From the NCBI RefSeq assembly GCF_025144465.1, contig NZ_CP083553.1:392501-456500 (forward strand): 64,000 bases of DNA, written 5' to 3'. Below are positions 38,607-47,994 of this stretch, one piece after another. The first letter of the stretch is position 1, and the number at the start of each line of letters is the position of its first letter. Below the pieces are notes generated by a model, which was not told the origin of the DNA, ran no database searches, and worked only from the letters and a program-made list of their open reading frames with translations. This stretch comes from Leisingera sp. S132. GTDB taxonomy: Bacteria > Pseudomonadota > Alphaproteobacteria > Rhodobacterales > Rhodobacteraceae. Made by a program: the position numbers and the translations under genes.

Positions 38607-39440
38607 TTGCAACACGAAGGTTCCAAACGAAAAACTGAGGTGGCGACCCTGCGGTCGCGGCCGGATCTTTATGGCATAGAGACCCTTGCTGCGCGCTATC
38701 TGAAACAGACCTTCAAACCCCACGCCCATGACGAATACCTTTTTGGCGTGATCGGTGGCGGTGTCCATGCTGTCTGGTGCCGCGGTGAAATGAATCAGGT
38801 GCCGCAGGGCTCGGTGGTCACCATGCGGCCCGGCGATGTCCACCATGGCGGCGCGGGGAGCGAGGCTGGCTGGCGGCAGCGGATGATCTATATCCCTGAG
38901 GCCGGGATGCGGGCGCTGCTTGAAGACGTCACAGGCCGCGCGCCAGCCGGAACGCTGGACTTCGGCGCCGCCTTCCATGCCCGGCCTGGACTTGCACGGC
39001 GCTTTGCCGTTCTGCATGAGGTTCTGCACACATCTGATCAGACTCTGTCGCGTGACGTGGCGCTGGTTCAGATGCTGGGCGGGCTGCTACGCGAACTTGC
39101 GCCGGAGGTCTCCCAGCCGCTGCCCAGCGGCGGCGGGCGCATTGCCGACGCCATCGAATATCTGCACAGCCGCGTCGAGGAGAACGTGCCGCTGGAGGAC
39201 CTCTGCCGTATCACCGGGCTGCGGCGGCGGCAGACGATTGACGCCTTCCGGCGCGCCACCGGCCTGCCGCCCCATGCCTGGCATCTGCAGCGCAAGGTTC
39301 AGCATGTGAAAGAGCTGCTGCGCGCGGGCCTCTCTCCGGCGGAGGCTGCGGCCCAGGCGGGGTTTGCAGACCAGAGCCACATGGGCCGCCACTTCCGCGC
39401 CATCACCGGCATCACCCCCGCTGCTTACGCCAAAGCCTGA
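38607..39440 (+). CDS. AraC-family regulator
   Basis: The product of about 277 residues has an N-terminal cupin-like arm (FKPHAHDEYLFGVIGGG, VTMRPGDVHHG) and a C-terminal AraC helix-turn-helix pair (about 175-270: VPLEDLCRITGLRRRQTIDAF and LSPAEAAAQAGFADQSHMGRHF). The listed start is a TTG; a later in-frame start is possible, as no strong ribosome site is visible. It precedes an EamA-type exporter gene by 76 bp, a common AraC-exporter pairing. Confidence 0.85.
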   Translation: MQHEGSKRKTEVATLRSRPDLYGIETLAARYLKQTFKPHAHDEYLFGVIGGGVHAVWCRGEMNQVPQGSVVTMRPGDVHHGGAGSEAGWRQRMIYIPEAGMRALLEDVTGRAPAGTLDFGAAFHARPGLARRFAVLHEVLHTSDQTLSRDVALVQMLGGLLRELAPEVSQPLPSGGGRIADAIEYLHSRVEENVPLEDLCRITGLRRRQTIDAFRRATGLPPHAWHLQRKVQHVKELLRAGLSPAEAAAQAGFADQSHMGRHFRAITGITPAAYAKA

Positions 39441-39516
39441 CACCGCGTTTTCGTTCTATAACGCCCGGGCACCGGCAGCCTATTCGGCCTCTGATGGAAA
39501 ACCGAAGGGGGCAGAA

Positions 39517-40413
39517 ATGGCCGTTTCCGAAAACTTCGTTGCAAGGCGCACTGCTCTATGGGCCGATCTGGCGGTGCTGGGTGTGGCGCTGGTCTGGGGC
39601 GCAAGCTATCCGGTTGCCAAGGGCGCGCTGGAGCATATGCCGGTGCTGCTCCTGATCTTCTTCCGCTTTGCGCTGACTGCGCTGGTGATGGGACTGGTGG
39701 CCTGCCGCGACCTGCGCGCGGCCTGCCGGAGGGATATTCTGTCCGGAGCGCTTCTCGGAAGTATCCTCTGCGCCATCTTTCTTGCAGAGACCTGGGGTGT
39801 GTCGCTGACCACGGCCACGAACACCGCGCTGATCATCTCGCTCTGCACCATCTTCACGCCGTTTCTGGAGTTCGGCCTGCAGCGCCGCCTGCCGCCTGCC
39901 GGGGTTATTGCAGGGGCTGCTGTGGCGGTGGCGGGTGTCATGGTGCTGTCGGGCGGCGCCGGGGCGTTCGGGGCCGGTGATGCGCTGGTGCTCTGCGCCG
40001 CGGGCCTGCGGGCGGTGATGGTGGTGTCAACCAAGCGCCTGATGGAAGGCAGCCGGCTGTCCTCGGCCGCGCTGACAGCCGTGCAGGCCTTTACGGTTGC
40101 CGGTCTGGTGCTGGCGCTGATGCTGTTCCAATCCGGTCCTGCCGGGCTGCTGGCAGGCGCCGGAATTGAAGGCTGGGCCGCCGTTGCCTTCCTGTCGCTG
40201 TTCTGCACGATCGGTGCCTTCTATGTCCAGAACGCAGCCGTCCGCCGCACCAGTCCCACGCGGGTCAGCTTTTTGATGGGAACAGAGCCGCTGTTCGGCT
40301 TTGCGCTGGCCTGGATGCTGCTTTCGGAACCCGCCTCTGCAAGCGCCCTGATCGGAGCCGGGCTGATCGTCGGCGGCACCTTTGTTGGGCTGGCGGCAGA
40401 GAGGCGGCGCTGA
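39517..40413 (+). CDS. EamA-family (DMT) transporter
   Basis: The 298-residue membrane protein has about ten transmembrane helices and two EamA halves (VLGVALVWGASYPVAKGAL at the start, then SPTRVSFLMGTEPLFGFALAWMLL). Such transporters export amino acids or metabolites. GAAGGGGGCAGAA before the ATG at 39517 supports the start; the frame is open upstream inside the AraC gene. The substrate is unknown. Confidence 0.88.
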   Translation: MAVSENFVARRTALWADLAVLGVALVWGASYPVAKGALEHMPVLLLIFFRFALTALVMGLVACRDLRAACRRDILSGALLGSILCAIFLAETWGVSLTTATNTALIISLCTIFTPFLEFGLQRRLPPAGVIAGAAVAVAGVMVLSGGAGAFGAGDALVLCAAGLRAVMVVSTKRLMEGSRLSSAALTAVQAFTVAGLVLALMLFQSGPAGLLAGAGIEGWAAVAFLSLFCTIGAFYVQNAAVRRTSPTRVSFLMGTEPLFGFALAWMLLSEPASASALIGAGLIVGGTFVGLAAERRR

Positions 40414-40437
40414 CGCCGGCGCCTCCGCTTGCGGCTG

Positions 40438-40635
40438 TCAGTTCGGCCGCACCGCCACCAGCACGACGCCCAGTTCCTCTTCCAGTTCCTGCAGCTTCTT
40501 CAGCTTCTCGTCAGGCAGGGCGGCGGTGGTTGCCTCAATACCTGCCAGCGCCACAACCGGGCTGCCGATATCTTTTTCGAGGCTCTTGATCGCGTCCAGT
40601 TTGTCCGCCTCAAGCGAGGCAAGCGGATACAGCAT
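40438..40635 (-). CDS. conserved small protein, function unknown
   Basis: A 65-residue acidic/hydrophobic protein (MLYPLASLEADKLDAIKSLE at the start, LPDEKLKKLQELEEELGVVL near the end). GGAGGAG before the ATG strongly supports translation. It lies 115 bp downstream of the Amt-like gene, behind that gene's terminator. I recognise no family. Confidence 0.65.
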   Translation of the reverse strand: MLYPLASLEADKLDAIKSLEKDIGSPVVALAGIEATTAALPDEKLKKLQELEEELGVVLVAVRPN

Positions 40636-40702
40636 AGTCGTCTCCTCCGTGTTGATGCCGTTGACTATAGCCGATTCTTGGCGGCACGGGCCTGAACGGC
40701 AC

Positions 40703-40730
40703 AAAAAAGGCCCCGGCAGCAACCGGGGCC
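40703..40730 (-). terminator. terminator of the Amt-like gene
   Basis: On the minus strand GGCCCCGG pairs with CCGGGGCC across TTGCTG and is followed by six T residues. It closes the Amt-like gene and separates it from the 65-residue gene. Confidence 0.85.
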
Positions 40731-40749
40731 TCTTGCAGCGCAGGCAGGA

Positions 40750-42123
40750 TCAGGCGTGCTGGGCGCTGTCTGCGTGGGTGACAACATCCGGTTCCAGGTC
40801 CCAGTTCTTGCCGTCCAGCCCGTCGATCTGGTCGTCCTCGGAGACCCGCAGGCCCACGGTGCGTTCCAGCAGGAAGGACAGGATCAGTGCCGTGACCACC
40901 CCGGTGCCGATGCAGACGGCAGTGCCCGCCAGCTGCATCACCAGCGAAATCTCGCCGTGCTGGAACGCATAGGCGCCTTCTTCGATGCCGAAATAGCCGC
41001 CGCGCGGCGTGCCCGCCTTGAACAGGCCCAGCAGCACCATGCCCAGGGTGCCGCAGCCCAGGAACAGCGGGAACAGCTTGTGCTCGTCGATGCCGCGCTT
41101 CAGCGTGAACTCATAGACGGCATAGGCCGCTAAAGGCGCCGCCAGGCCGACGATGAAGGCCTGCCAGGGCAGGTAGACATCAAAGCCGGATGCGCCTGCA
41201 ACATAGCCCGCCAGCGGGCCCAGCAGGGTATAGGCGTATTTGCCGGTGGCATAGGCGATCAGCAGCCCGGTGATGGCGCCGCCGGCCCAGACCATGGCAT
41301 AGTTGTTGAGAGCAATGCCGACGCTGGTGTCGGCCATGGTGACGCTCACGGCCAGCGCTTCGGGATCAAAGAAGAACAGGCAGGACAGGATCACCATCGG
41401 CAGGCCTGCAAAGATTAGCAGCAGGCCCGGTGCGCACAGCCCGATGCTTGGCGCCAGATAGGCCGAGATCCGCGGATGCGGCGCCATCATGCCGGGGCGC
41501 GCGCCCAGTTTGGGGGTGAACACCAGCGCCATGCCGGCCGGGAACAGATAGACAAAGCCGACGCCGAAGAAGTCGTGGAAACCGGCATTGGTCAGCGGCC
41601 CCACGGAGCCCCAGGTCGCCCAGCTGAGCGCCGAGGAGACCACCGCGGCCACGATGCAGGTGATGAAATAGGCCGGCGCCTTCATCCGCTCCGACACGGC
41701 GAAGTGCAGCAGGATGTTGATGATGCCGGCAAACACCGCCAGGAAGAAGATGAAGATCTGGAAGGTGTTCAGCCCCGGGAAGGTTGCCGGGTCAGTGTGA
41801 TGCGCCAGTGCATTGGTCATGGCGCCGCCCAGCCACCAGTCGTTGATGGAATCCATCATGGTCGAGCCTTCCATGATGTAGTACTGCCCGGCCCACAGGC
41901 CGAAACCGATGACATAATAGGTGGCAAAGCCGAGGAAGAACCCCAGCGTTTTCTCGATGGTCGAGTTGAACAGGTTCCTGCGCCGCGCGGTGCCCGCGTC
42001 GATCAGCAGCAGGCCGACAACGACCAGGATGGCCCCGACGATGCCCGATGCATAAAGAATGTTCTGCACCAGCGAATTCAGGGTGACTTGCTGTACATGT
42101 ATCGTGCTCATGTCCAATGGCAT
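40750..42123 (-). CDS. divergent Amt-family protein lacking the twin-histidine pair
   Basis: The 457-residue protein has the Amt/Rh fold by overall pattern: about eleven transmembrane helices, PLAGYVAGASGFDVYLPWQA, and the C-terminal tail ERTVGLRVSEDDQIDGLDG that matches Amt tails. However, the two pore histidines of ammonium transporters appear missing: the usual DFAGGTVVHINAG reads DFFGVGFVYLFPAG (about residues 184-197), and FGVHGVGG reads FPLFLGCG (about 351-358). Asp184 may correspond to the conserved pore-mouth Asp. GGAGAG before the ATG at 42123 fixes the start. No glnK is adjacent. The substrate or a sensing role is unclear. Confidence 0.8.
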   Translation of the reverse strand: MPLDMSTIHVQQVTLNSLVQNILYASGIVGAILVVVGLLLIDAGTARRRNLFNSTIEKTLGFFLGFATYYVIGFGLWAGQYYIMEGSTMMDSINDWWLGGAMTNALAHHTDPATFPGLNTFQIFIFFLAVFAGIINILLHFAVSERMKAPAYFITCIVAAVVSSALSWATWGSVGPLTNAGFHDFFGVGFVYLFPAGMALVFTPKLGARPGMMAPHPRISAYLAPSIGLCAPGLLLIFAGLPMVILSCLFFFDPEALAVSVTMADTSVGIALNNYAMVWAGGAITGLLIAYATGKYAYTLLGPLAGYVAGASGFDVYLPWQAFIVGLAAPLAAYAVYEFTLKRGIDEHKLFPLFLGCGTLGMVLLGLFKAGTPRGGYFGIEEGAYAFQHGEISLVMQLAGTAVCIGTGVVTALILSFLLERTVGLRVSEDDQIDGLDGKNWDLEPDVVTHADSAQHA

Positions 42124-42641
42124 TTCCAGTTCTCTCCAAGTTGGTTTGCTGTCCTGCCGGTTGTTTGCCACCGGCTTTGACAGGCCGGCGCCCGTTGCCG
42201 CCAAAGGGCGGATGCGCCGGTTAGATTGGACCAGATCCGGTCAGTTCCGCTGACACGCCTGGTCAGGAAAGCATGGGCGATGCCGGGCGCTTTACAATGA
42301 AAAATTTTACCCGCCGGAAATATAGTTTCATATGCGGCATGCAAGGCCGGCAGATGCCGCATCCCGCGCGGCTCAGCAGGGAGAGGGCCGGCTTCGGCGT
42401 GTAACCGGCACAGGCTTGCGGCGCCCCGAATCAAACCGGGCTTGCCCCCCGCGGCAGTGCCGATGCCGCGCTGCGGCGGCGCTTTGATGCCCGCGATTGG
42501 GGCCTTGCGGCCTCAAAAGGTGGTAAAGAGCCGCCGATTTGCCCGTCAAACCTGCGGCATTTTGTTCCCCCGCGCTCGGAATTTTCCTATACTCTCAGAA
42601 TAATAGCCAAAACATACCGGCACCCTGGGAGGAAAAAGAAC
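42124..42641. other. 518-bp region between the Amt-like gene and ihfB
   Basis: No gene is supported. It must hold the promoters for both divergent genes; a TATACT -10-like hexamer lies at 42588-42593, 48 bases before ihfB, but I see no convincing -35 partner. GC-rich inverted repeats occur around 42460-42540. I see no sigma54-type site for the Amt-like gene. Confidence 0.4.
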
Positions 42642-42926
42642 ATGATCCGCTCTGAGTTGATTCAGAAGATTGCAGACGAAAACCCGCACCTGTATCAGCG
42701 GGATGTGGAGAGGATCGTGAACACGGTGTTCGAGGAAGTGACCGATGCCATGGCCCGCGGCGACAGGGTCGAACTGCGCGGCTTCGGTGCCTTTTCGGTC
42801 AAGAAGCGGGACGCGCGCACAGGCCGCAATCCCCGCACCGGCGAGACGGTCGAAGTCGAAGAGAAACATGTGCCGTTCTTCAAGACGGGTAAACTCTTGA
42901 GGGACCGCCTGAACGGGAAAGCCTGA
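42642..42926 (+). CDS. ihfB: integration host factor beta subunit
   Basis: A 94-residue DNA-bending protein of the HU/IHF family. [26 protein letters not shown] and [24 protein letters not shown] are typical of the beta subunit, including the DNA-intercalating Pro in the beta arm. GGGAGGAAAAAG precedes the ATG. Its stop overlaps the lapA start by one base. Confidence 0.95.
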   Translation: MIRSELIQKIADENPHLYQRDVERIVNTVFEEVTDAMARGDRVELRGFGAFSVKKRDARTGRNPRTGETVEVEEKHVPFFKTGKLLRDRLNGKA

Positions 42927-43276
42927 TGCGTTACATTCGCTACGCGGTTCTTGGGGCGCTGGCCATTGTGCTGGTGTCCGTCTGTCTGGCCAACAGCACG
43001 GTGGTTGAGCTGAAACTGATGCCTGCGGCTTTTGCCGAACTGGCCGGCTTCAACTACAGCATCGCGCTGCCGCTGTTTGTGGTGGTGCTGGGCGGGGTTG
43101 GCGCCGGGCTGGTGATCGGCTTCCTGTGGGAATGGCTGCGCGAGCACAAGCACCGCAGCGAAGCGGCCCAGAAGGCCCGCGAGGCGCGCAAGCTGAACCG
43201 TGAAGTGACCCGGCTCAAGAAGCAGAAGAACGAAGGCAAGGACGAGGTCCTGGCGCTTCTCGAAGACGCAAGCTGA
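42926..43276 (+). CDS. lapA: LapA-domain membrane protein (DUF1049)
   Basis: The 116-residue protein has two transmembrane helices ([19 protein letters not shown] and [21 protein letters not shown]) and a charged coiled-coil tail ([18 protein letters not shown]). LapA-domain proteins help control lipopolysaccharide assembly; here the lone domain follows ihfB, a standard alphaproteobacterial arrangement. Confidence 0.85.
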   Translation: MRYIRYAVLGALAIVLVSVCLANSTVVELKLMPAAFAELAGFNYSIALPLFVVVLGGVGAGLVIGFLWEWLREHKHRSEAAQKAREARKLNREVTRLKKQKNEGKDEVLALLEDAS

Positions 43277-43283
43277 CCTGGCA

Positions 43284-43937
43284 ATGACGGACATCCGGGT
43301 CAAGATCTGCGGGCTCAGCACGCCGCAGGATGTGTCAGCTGTTGCCGCGGCAGGGGCGGCCTATGCGGGATTTGTGTTCTTCCCGAAGTCGCCGCGCAAT
43401 GTCTCCATCGCTCAGGCCGCCGCGCTGGCGATCGAGGCGCCAATCGGCCTGTGCAAGGTGGCACTGACGGTGAATGCCTCTGATGATGACCTGGACGCCA
43501 TCACCGGCGCTGTGCCGCTCGACATGCTGCAGCTTCACGGGAAGGAATCCCCGGAGCGGGTGGCAGAGGTGCGCGCCCGCTACGGGCTGCCGGTGATGAA
43601 GGCGGTTGGCATTGCCGATGCCTCCGACATTCCCCAGATTGCGCTCTATGAACAGGTGGCCGACCAGCTGCTGATCGACGCCAAGCCGCCCAAGGAGGCA
43701 GAGCTGCCCGGCGGCAACGGCCTTGCCTTCGACTGGCGGCTGCTGGCGGCACGCAAATACTGGCAGAAACCCTGGATGCTGGCCGGCGGGCTGACGCCGG
43801 AAAACGTCGCAGAGGCCATCCGCATGACCGGCGCGCGCCAGGTCGATGTCTCCTCTGGCGTCGAAAGCGCACCAGGAGAGAAGGATGCGGCTCTGATTGA
43901 GGCCTTCACCACGGCCGCCCACGCCGCCCGCGGCTGA
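43284..43937 (+). CDS. trpF: phosphoribosylanthranilate isomerase
   Basis: The 217-residue TIM-barrel enzyme of tryptophan synthesis opens with [13 protein letters not shown], where Cys is the catalytic base, and has [12 protein letters not shown] and LLIDAKPP in order; [13 protein letters not shown] and [14 protein letters not shown] form the phosphate site. It follows lapA by seven bases and is in the ihfB-lapA-trpF operon. trpB lies 506 bp downstream. Confidence 0.95.
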   Translation: MTDIRVKICGLSTPQDVSAVAAAGAAYAGFVFFPKSPRNVSIAQAAALAIEAPIGLCKVALTVNASDDDLDAITGAVPLDMLQLHGKESPERVAEVRARYGLPVMKAVGIADASDIPQIALYEQVADQLLIDAKPPKEAELPGGNGLAFDWRLLAARKYWQKPWMLAGGLTPENVAEAIRMTGARQVDVSSGVESAPGEKDAALIEAFTTAAHAARG

Positions 43938-44443
43938 CGGCCCCCGCCGCCGCGGGTTTCTGGATATGCCGCCAAGAGCGGGATTTAAGTATTTTGGGGA
44001 AAGATGAAAACACCGGGCCTGCGCCTTCATCTTTCCAAAAATACTCTGTGCGCGGCATCAGCGGCACACGCGGCGCCCAGGGTGTTGCACTCCCGGCGTA
44101 CGCCCCCGTCACGGCATTTTAAGCCCATTGTGCCATGATCCTTCCTGATCGCGGTCACTGCCGGGCCTGACACTCCCGGCACATTGGAACAGGGCCCTTT
44201 GGCAGGGGCACGCACAGACGACGTTTCGCGTGCGGGAGCAACCCTCCCGTCCCGCCTCCGCCCCTTGGCGACGCCGCCATCCTTATCCTTCCCGCCTTTT
44301 GGACAGGCAGCACATCGCAAACAGCGGCAGATCACCGGCAGGGCAGGGGCCTTGGCCGGGCACATCTGGTTGCGCAATCTCCCTTTACCAAGGCGCTGCT
44401 GCGCTATAGTCATGGCGGGCGCTGCGAAAGTGAGGGAAGAACC
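43938..44443. other. trpF-trpB intergenic region
   Basis: No gene is supported. It contains an inverted repeat of a dispersed motif (43988-44045) that may end the trpF transcript. A TATAGT hexamer at 44405-44410 is the best -10 candidate for trpB, 33 bases before its ATG, though its -35 is weak. Confidence 0.45.
43988..44045. repeat. inverted pair of the dispersed TTCATCTTTCC motif
   Basis: AGTATTTTGGGGAAAGATGAA (43988-44008, partly shown here as 21 bases trimmed: AGTATTTTGGGGAAAGATGA) faces TTCATCTTTCCAAAAATACT (44026-44045) across a 17-base loop. The arms differ by one indel and one mismatch. A related single copy is at 33011. Confidence 0.6.
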
Positions 44444-45703
44444 ATGGCCGACGATCTTTTCAACAGCTTCATGAACGGTCCGGACGAACAGGGCCGCTTT
44501 GGCATCTTTGGCGGGCGTTTCGTCTCCGAAACCCTGATGCCGCTGATCCTGAGCCTTGAGGAAGAATACAACAAAGCCAAGGACGATCCCTCCTTCTGGG
44601 CCGAGATGGAAAGCCTGTGGAAACACTACGTTGGCCGTCCCAGCCCGCTGTACTTCGCCGAACGCCTGACCGCGGAGCTGGGCGGCGCCAAGATCTATAT
44701 GAAGCGCGACGAACTGAACCACACCGGCGCGCATAAGGTGAACAACGTGCTGGGCCAGATCCTGCTGGCGCGCCGCATGGGCAAGACCCGCATCATCGCT
44801 GAAACTGGTGCGGGCCAGCACGGCGTCGCAACCGCTACCGTCTGCGCCAAGTTCGGGCTCAAATGCATCGTCTACATGGGTGCCCATGACGTGAAGCGGC
44901 AGGCGCCGAACGTGTTCCGCATGCGCCTCCTGGGGGCTGAGGTGATCCCGGTCACTTCCGGACGCGGCACATTGAAGGACGCGATGAACGACGCGCTGCG
45001 CGACTGGGTGACCAACGTGCGCGACACTTTCTACTGCATCGGCACCGCGGCCGGCCCGCACCCCTATCCGGCAATGGTGCGTGACTTTCAGTCGGTCATT
45101 GGCAAGGAAGTCCGCTGGCAGCTGGCCGAGCAGGAAGGCGAAGGCCGACTGCCGGACACCGTGATTGCCGCGATCGGCGGCGGCTCCAACGCCATCGGCC
45201 TGTTCTACCCGTTCCTGGACGAGGCTTCGGTGAACATCATCGGGGTTGAGGCCGGCGGCAAGGGCGTTGACGACCGGATGCAGCATTGCGCGTCGCTGAC
45301 CGGCGGCCGTCCCGGCGTGCTGCACGGCAACCGCACCTACCTGCTGCAGGATGAGGACGGCCAGATCCAGGAGGGCTTCTCGATCTCCGCGGGGCTGGAC
45401 TACCCGGGCATCGGGCCGGAGCATTCCTGGCTGCACGACACGGGCCGCGCCCAGTATGTCTCGATCACCGACAAGGAGGCACTGGAGGCGTTCCAGGTCA
45501 GCTGCCGCACCGAGGGCATCATCCCGGCGCTGGAACCCAGCCACGCGCTGGCCCATGTGATGAAGATCGCGCCGGATCTGCCCAAGGACCACATCATCGT
45601 GATGAACATGTGCGGCCGCGGCGACAAGGACGTGTTCACCGTCGCCAAGCATCTGGGCTTTGACATGTCCGACACCGAGGAAGGCCGCACCTTCGAGGAA
45701 TAA
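44444..45703 (+). CDS. trpB: tryptophan synthase beta subunit
   Basis: The 419-residue PLP enzyme joins indole and serine. The PLP lysine is K98 in HTGAHKVNN, the glutamate loop is [12 protein letters not shown], and the phosphate loop is GGGSNAIG. Length and motifs are normal for TrpB1. It is followed by its own terminator. trpA lies about 2.9 kb downstream behind four unrelated genes. Confidence 0.96.
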   Translation: MADDLFNSFMNGPDEQGRFGIFGGRFVSETLMPLILSLEEEYNKAKDDPSFWAEMESLWKHYVGRPSPLYFAERLTAELGGAKIYMKRDELNHTGAHKVNNVLGQILLARRMGKTRIIAETGAGQHGVATATVCAKFGLKCIVYMGAHDVKRQAPNVFRMRLLGAEVIPVTSGRGTLKDAMNDALRDWVTNVRDTFYCIGTAAGPHPYPAMVRDFQSVIGKEVRWQLAEQEGEGRLPDTVIAAIGGGSNAIGLFYPFLDEASVNIIGVEAGGKGVDDRMQHCASLTGGRPGVLHGNRTYLLQDEDGQIQEGFSISAGLDYPGIGPEHSWLHDTGRAQYVSITDKEALEAFQVSCRTEGIIPALEPSHALAHVMKIAPDLPKDHIIVMNMCGRGDKDVFTVAKHLGFDMSDTEEGRTFEE

Positions 45704-45739
45704 GGCCAGTGCCGCGTCTCCTCTGTGTTGTCTGAATGA

Positions 45740-45766
45740 GGCTCCGGGATTTCCGGGGCCTTTTTT
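45740..45766 (+). terminator. trpB terminator
   Basis: GGCTCCGG pairs with CCGGGGCC (one G-T pair) across GATTT, followed by TTTTTT. Confidence 0.8.
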
Positions 45767-45773
45767 CTCCGGA

Positions 45774-46118
45774 TCAGCGCAGCGACCGCAGCACCTGATT
45801 GCGCGCCAGAGTCTCTTCCTCCATGCAGGCCCAGTAGAACATCGGCGCAGCACTGCCGCCCGCGGCCAGTTCAGGCCTGCACGCAGCGTCGCGCTGCTTC
45901 AGCCAGGTGCGCTGTTCTGCCAGCAGGGCCGCGCCTGTGCCGCGGGTATCCGCCAGCGCTTTTTTCTGCTTCCATAGGCGGTTCAGCTCGTCGTCTGCAA
46001 ACTGCCACTTCTCCTGGGCGCAGAAATTAGCATCGATCTGGGTCTGCCCGCTGCAACGGGATTGCGCGGCTGCGGCAACAGGGCTGAGTGCCGCCAGCAG
46101 GGCAAGTATCCGCATCAT
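45774..46118 (-). CDS. secreted LprI/DUF1311-type protein
   Basis: The 114-residue product has a signal peptide (MMRILALLAALSPVAAAAQ) and the four-Cys pattern of the LprI/DUF1311 domain (CSGQTQIDANFCAQEKWQFADDEL split across residues 22-45, then RDAAC and YWACMEEE). Some members inhibit lysozyme. AAGGAGAA before the ATG supports the start. Confidence 0.8.
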   Translation of the reverse strand: MMRILALLAALSPVAAAAQSRCSGQTQIDANFCAQEKWQFADDELNRLWKQKKALADTRGTGAALLAEQRTWLKQRDAACRPELAAGGSAAPMFYWACMEEETLARNQVLRSLR

Positions 46119-46148
46119 TGCCGGTTCTCCTTCTGACTGGGGCGCGGC

Positions 46149-46526
46149 TCAGGCCGGGTCGGCGGCGTAGCTTTGCAGCACGCTCAGCGGCACGATGTCC
46201 AGCGCCCGAATGTGGGTGGCTTCCAGATGGACCTTTGGCGCGCAGCCTTCATCTGCGGCCTGCAGGAAGCGGGCCGCACACAGGCACCAGCGGTCGCCGG
46301 GCTGCAGGCCCGGAAAGCTGAACTCGGGCCGAGGGGTGGACAGGTCGTTGCCGACATATTTGGAAAATGCCAGGAACTCCGCCGTTGTGACCACGCAGAC
46401 GGTGTGGCTGCCCTGGTCATCAGCGCAGGTGTTGCAATGACCGTCGCGGAAAAAGCCGGTCACCGGGCCGTTTGAGCAAAGCGCAAGCGGGCCGCCCAGA
46501 ACATTGATGCTGTCGTCTTTGTCCAT
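46149..46526 (-). CDS. DUF2237-family protein
   Basis: The 125-residue protein has the family pattern GPLALCSNGPVTGFFRDGHC, TCADDQGSHTVCVVTTAEFL and PGDRWCLCAARF, with eight conserved Cys residues. The function is unknown. It is downstream of ychF on the same strand with its own start signals. Confidence 0.85.
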   Translation of the reverse strand: MDKDDSINVLGGPLALCSNGPVTGFFRDGHCNTCADDQGSHTVCVVTTAEFLAFSKYVGNDLSTPRPEFSFPGLQPGDRWCLCAARFLQAADEGCAPKVHLEATHIRALDIVPLSVLQSYAADPA

Positions 46527-46676
46527 CGAAGACCTGTCCTAGCTGCGTGCCCCGGTAAGTGTAGTGCGATTGCACCCTGCGTCCCGGTATTTCCGGCAGC
46601 AGTGGCAGGGCTGTCAAACACAAAACCGCCCGCCAGCGGGGCTGGCGGACGGCTGAAAACTCACCTGAAAAACGGA

Positions 46677-47774
46677 TCAGGTGTTGAACAGGAAATGCAG
46701 CACGTCGCCGTCCTTGACGACATAGCTCTTGCCTTCGGCCCGCATCTTGCCGGCTTCCTTGGCGCCCTGTTCGCCATTGCAGGCGATAAAATCGTCATAG
46801 GCGATGGTTTCGGCCCGGATGAAGCCCTTCTCAAAGTCGCCGTGGATGACGCCTGCCGCCTGTGGCGCGGCGGTGCCGGTGCGGATGGTCCAGGCGCGCG
46901 CTTCCTTGGGGCCGACGGTAAAGTAGGTTTCCAAGTGCAGCAGTTCGTAGCCCGCGCGGATCAGCCGGTCGAGGCCGGCTTCCTCCAGCCCCATCTCCTC
47001 CAGGAACATCTGGGCCTCATCGGCTTCCAGCTGGCTGATCTCTTCCTCGATCTGGGCAGAAATGATCACATGGCTGTTGCCCTGCGCCGCGGCCATTTCC
47101 GCGACCTTGGCGGAATGGGCGTTGCCCTCGACCGATTCCGACTCGCCCACGTTGCACACGTACAGGACCGGCTTGGTGGTCAGCAGCTGCAGCATCTTCC
47201 AGGCTTTGGCGTCCTCGGCGTCGATCTCGACCAGGCGGGCGGGCTTGCTGTCTTCCAGCACCGCTTGGGCGGCGGCCAGCAGGCGGTCCTGCTGCTGGGC
47301 CTCCTTGTCGTTGCCCTTCAGCTTGCGCACCAGGTTGGCGCGGCGCTTCTCGATGCTTTCGAGATCCGCCAGCATCAGCTCGGTCTCGATCACCTCGGCG
47401 TCCGTGACCGGATCGACGCGGCCGTCCACATGGGTCACGTCGCCGTCTTCAAAGCAGCGCAGCACATGGGCAATCGCATCCGTTTCACGGATGTTGGCCA
47501 GGAACTGGTTGCCCAGGCCTTCGCCCTTGGACGCGCCTTTCACCAGGCCCGCGATGTCGACAAAGGTCATCCGGGTCGGGATGATCTGCTTGGAGCCGGC
47601 AATCGCTGCCAGCTTGTCCAGCCGTGCGTCCGGCACGCCGACCTCACCCACGTTGGGCTCGATGGTGCAGAACGGAAAGTTGGCCGCCTGCGCCGAGGCG
47701 GTTTTGGTCAGCGCGTTGAACAGCGTCGATTTACCCACGTTGGGCAGGCCGACGATTCCCATTTTAAAGCCCAT
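46677..47774 (-). CDS. ychF: redox-regulated ATPase YchF (Obg family)
   Basis: The 365-residue P-loop protein binds ribosomes and prefers ATP. It shows G1 [18 protein letters not shown], the G3 region [14 protein letters not shown], a coiled-coil insert around 130-200, and a C-terminal TGS domain ([14 protein letters not shown] to [11 protein letters not shown]). The ATG at 47774 has AGGAGG six bases upstream; the frame is open 88 codons further without support. The length is normal. Confidence 0.95.
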   Translation of the reverse strand: MGFKMGIVGLPNVGKSTLFNALTKTASAQAANFPFCTIEPNVGEVGVPDARLDKLAAIAGSKQIIPTRMTFVDIAGLVKGASKGEGLGNQFLANIRETDAIAHVLRCFEDGDVTHVDGRVDPVTDAEVIETELMLADLESIEKRRANLVRKLKGNDKEAQQQDRLLAAAQAVLEDSKPARLVEIDAEDAKAWKMLQLLTTKPVLYVCNVGESESVEGNAHSAKVAEMAAAQGNSHVIISAQIEEEISQLEADEAQMFLEEMGLEEAGLDRLIRAGYELLHLETYFTVGPKEARAWTIRTGTAAPQAAGVIHGDFEKGFIRAETIAYDDFIACNGEQGAKEAGKMRAEGKSYVVKDGDVLHFLFNT

Positions 47775-47994
47775 TGCGGCCTCCTGATGCCATTTGGGAG
47801 CTGCTTCTAGGCAGCATTGCACGCCCGCGCAAGCCAAGTCTGTCTGGCAGAAGTGCCACAGTCGCGAACTGTGTGCCGCTTCACAGACAGTATGCACACT
47901 GATTTTCCATAAGCCCCTTGGCAAATGTTTAGGGAGTTTTAGAACACTCTTGAAAAAGCTTGGCCAAAAGTCATTATTTTCCGAGGGGCTGGAA

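Noticed and set aside
44184-44474. Possible small gene between trpF and trpB
   Set aside because: The translated sequence is low-complexity in character, lacks a ribosome site and overlaps the trpB start.
44027-45853. Minus-strand open frame (608 codons) opposite trpB
   Set aside because: trpB on the plus strand is unmistakable; the antisense frame has no recognisable domain.
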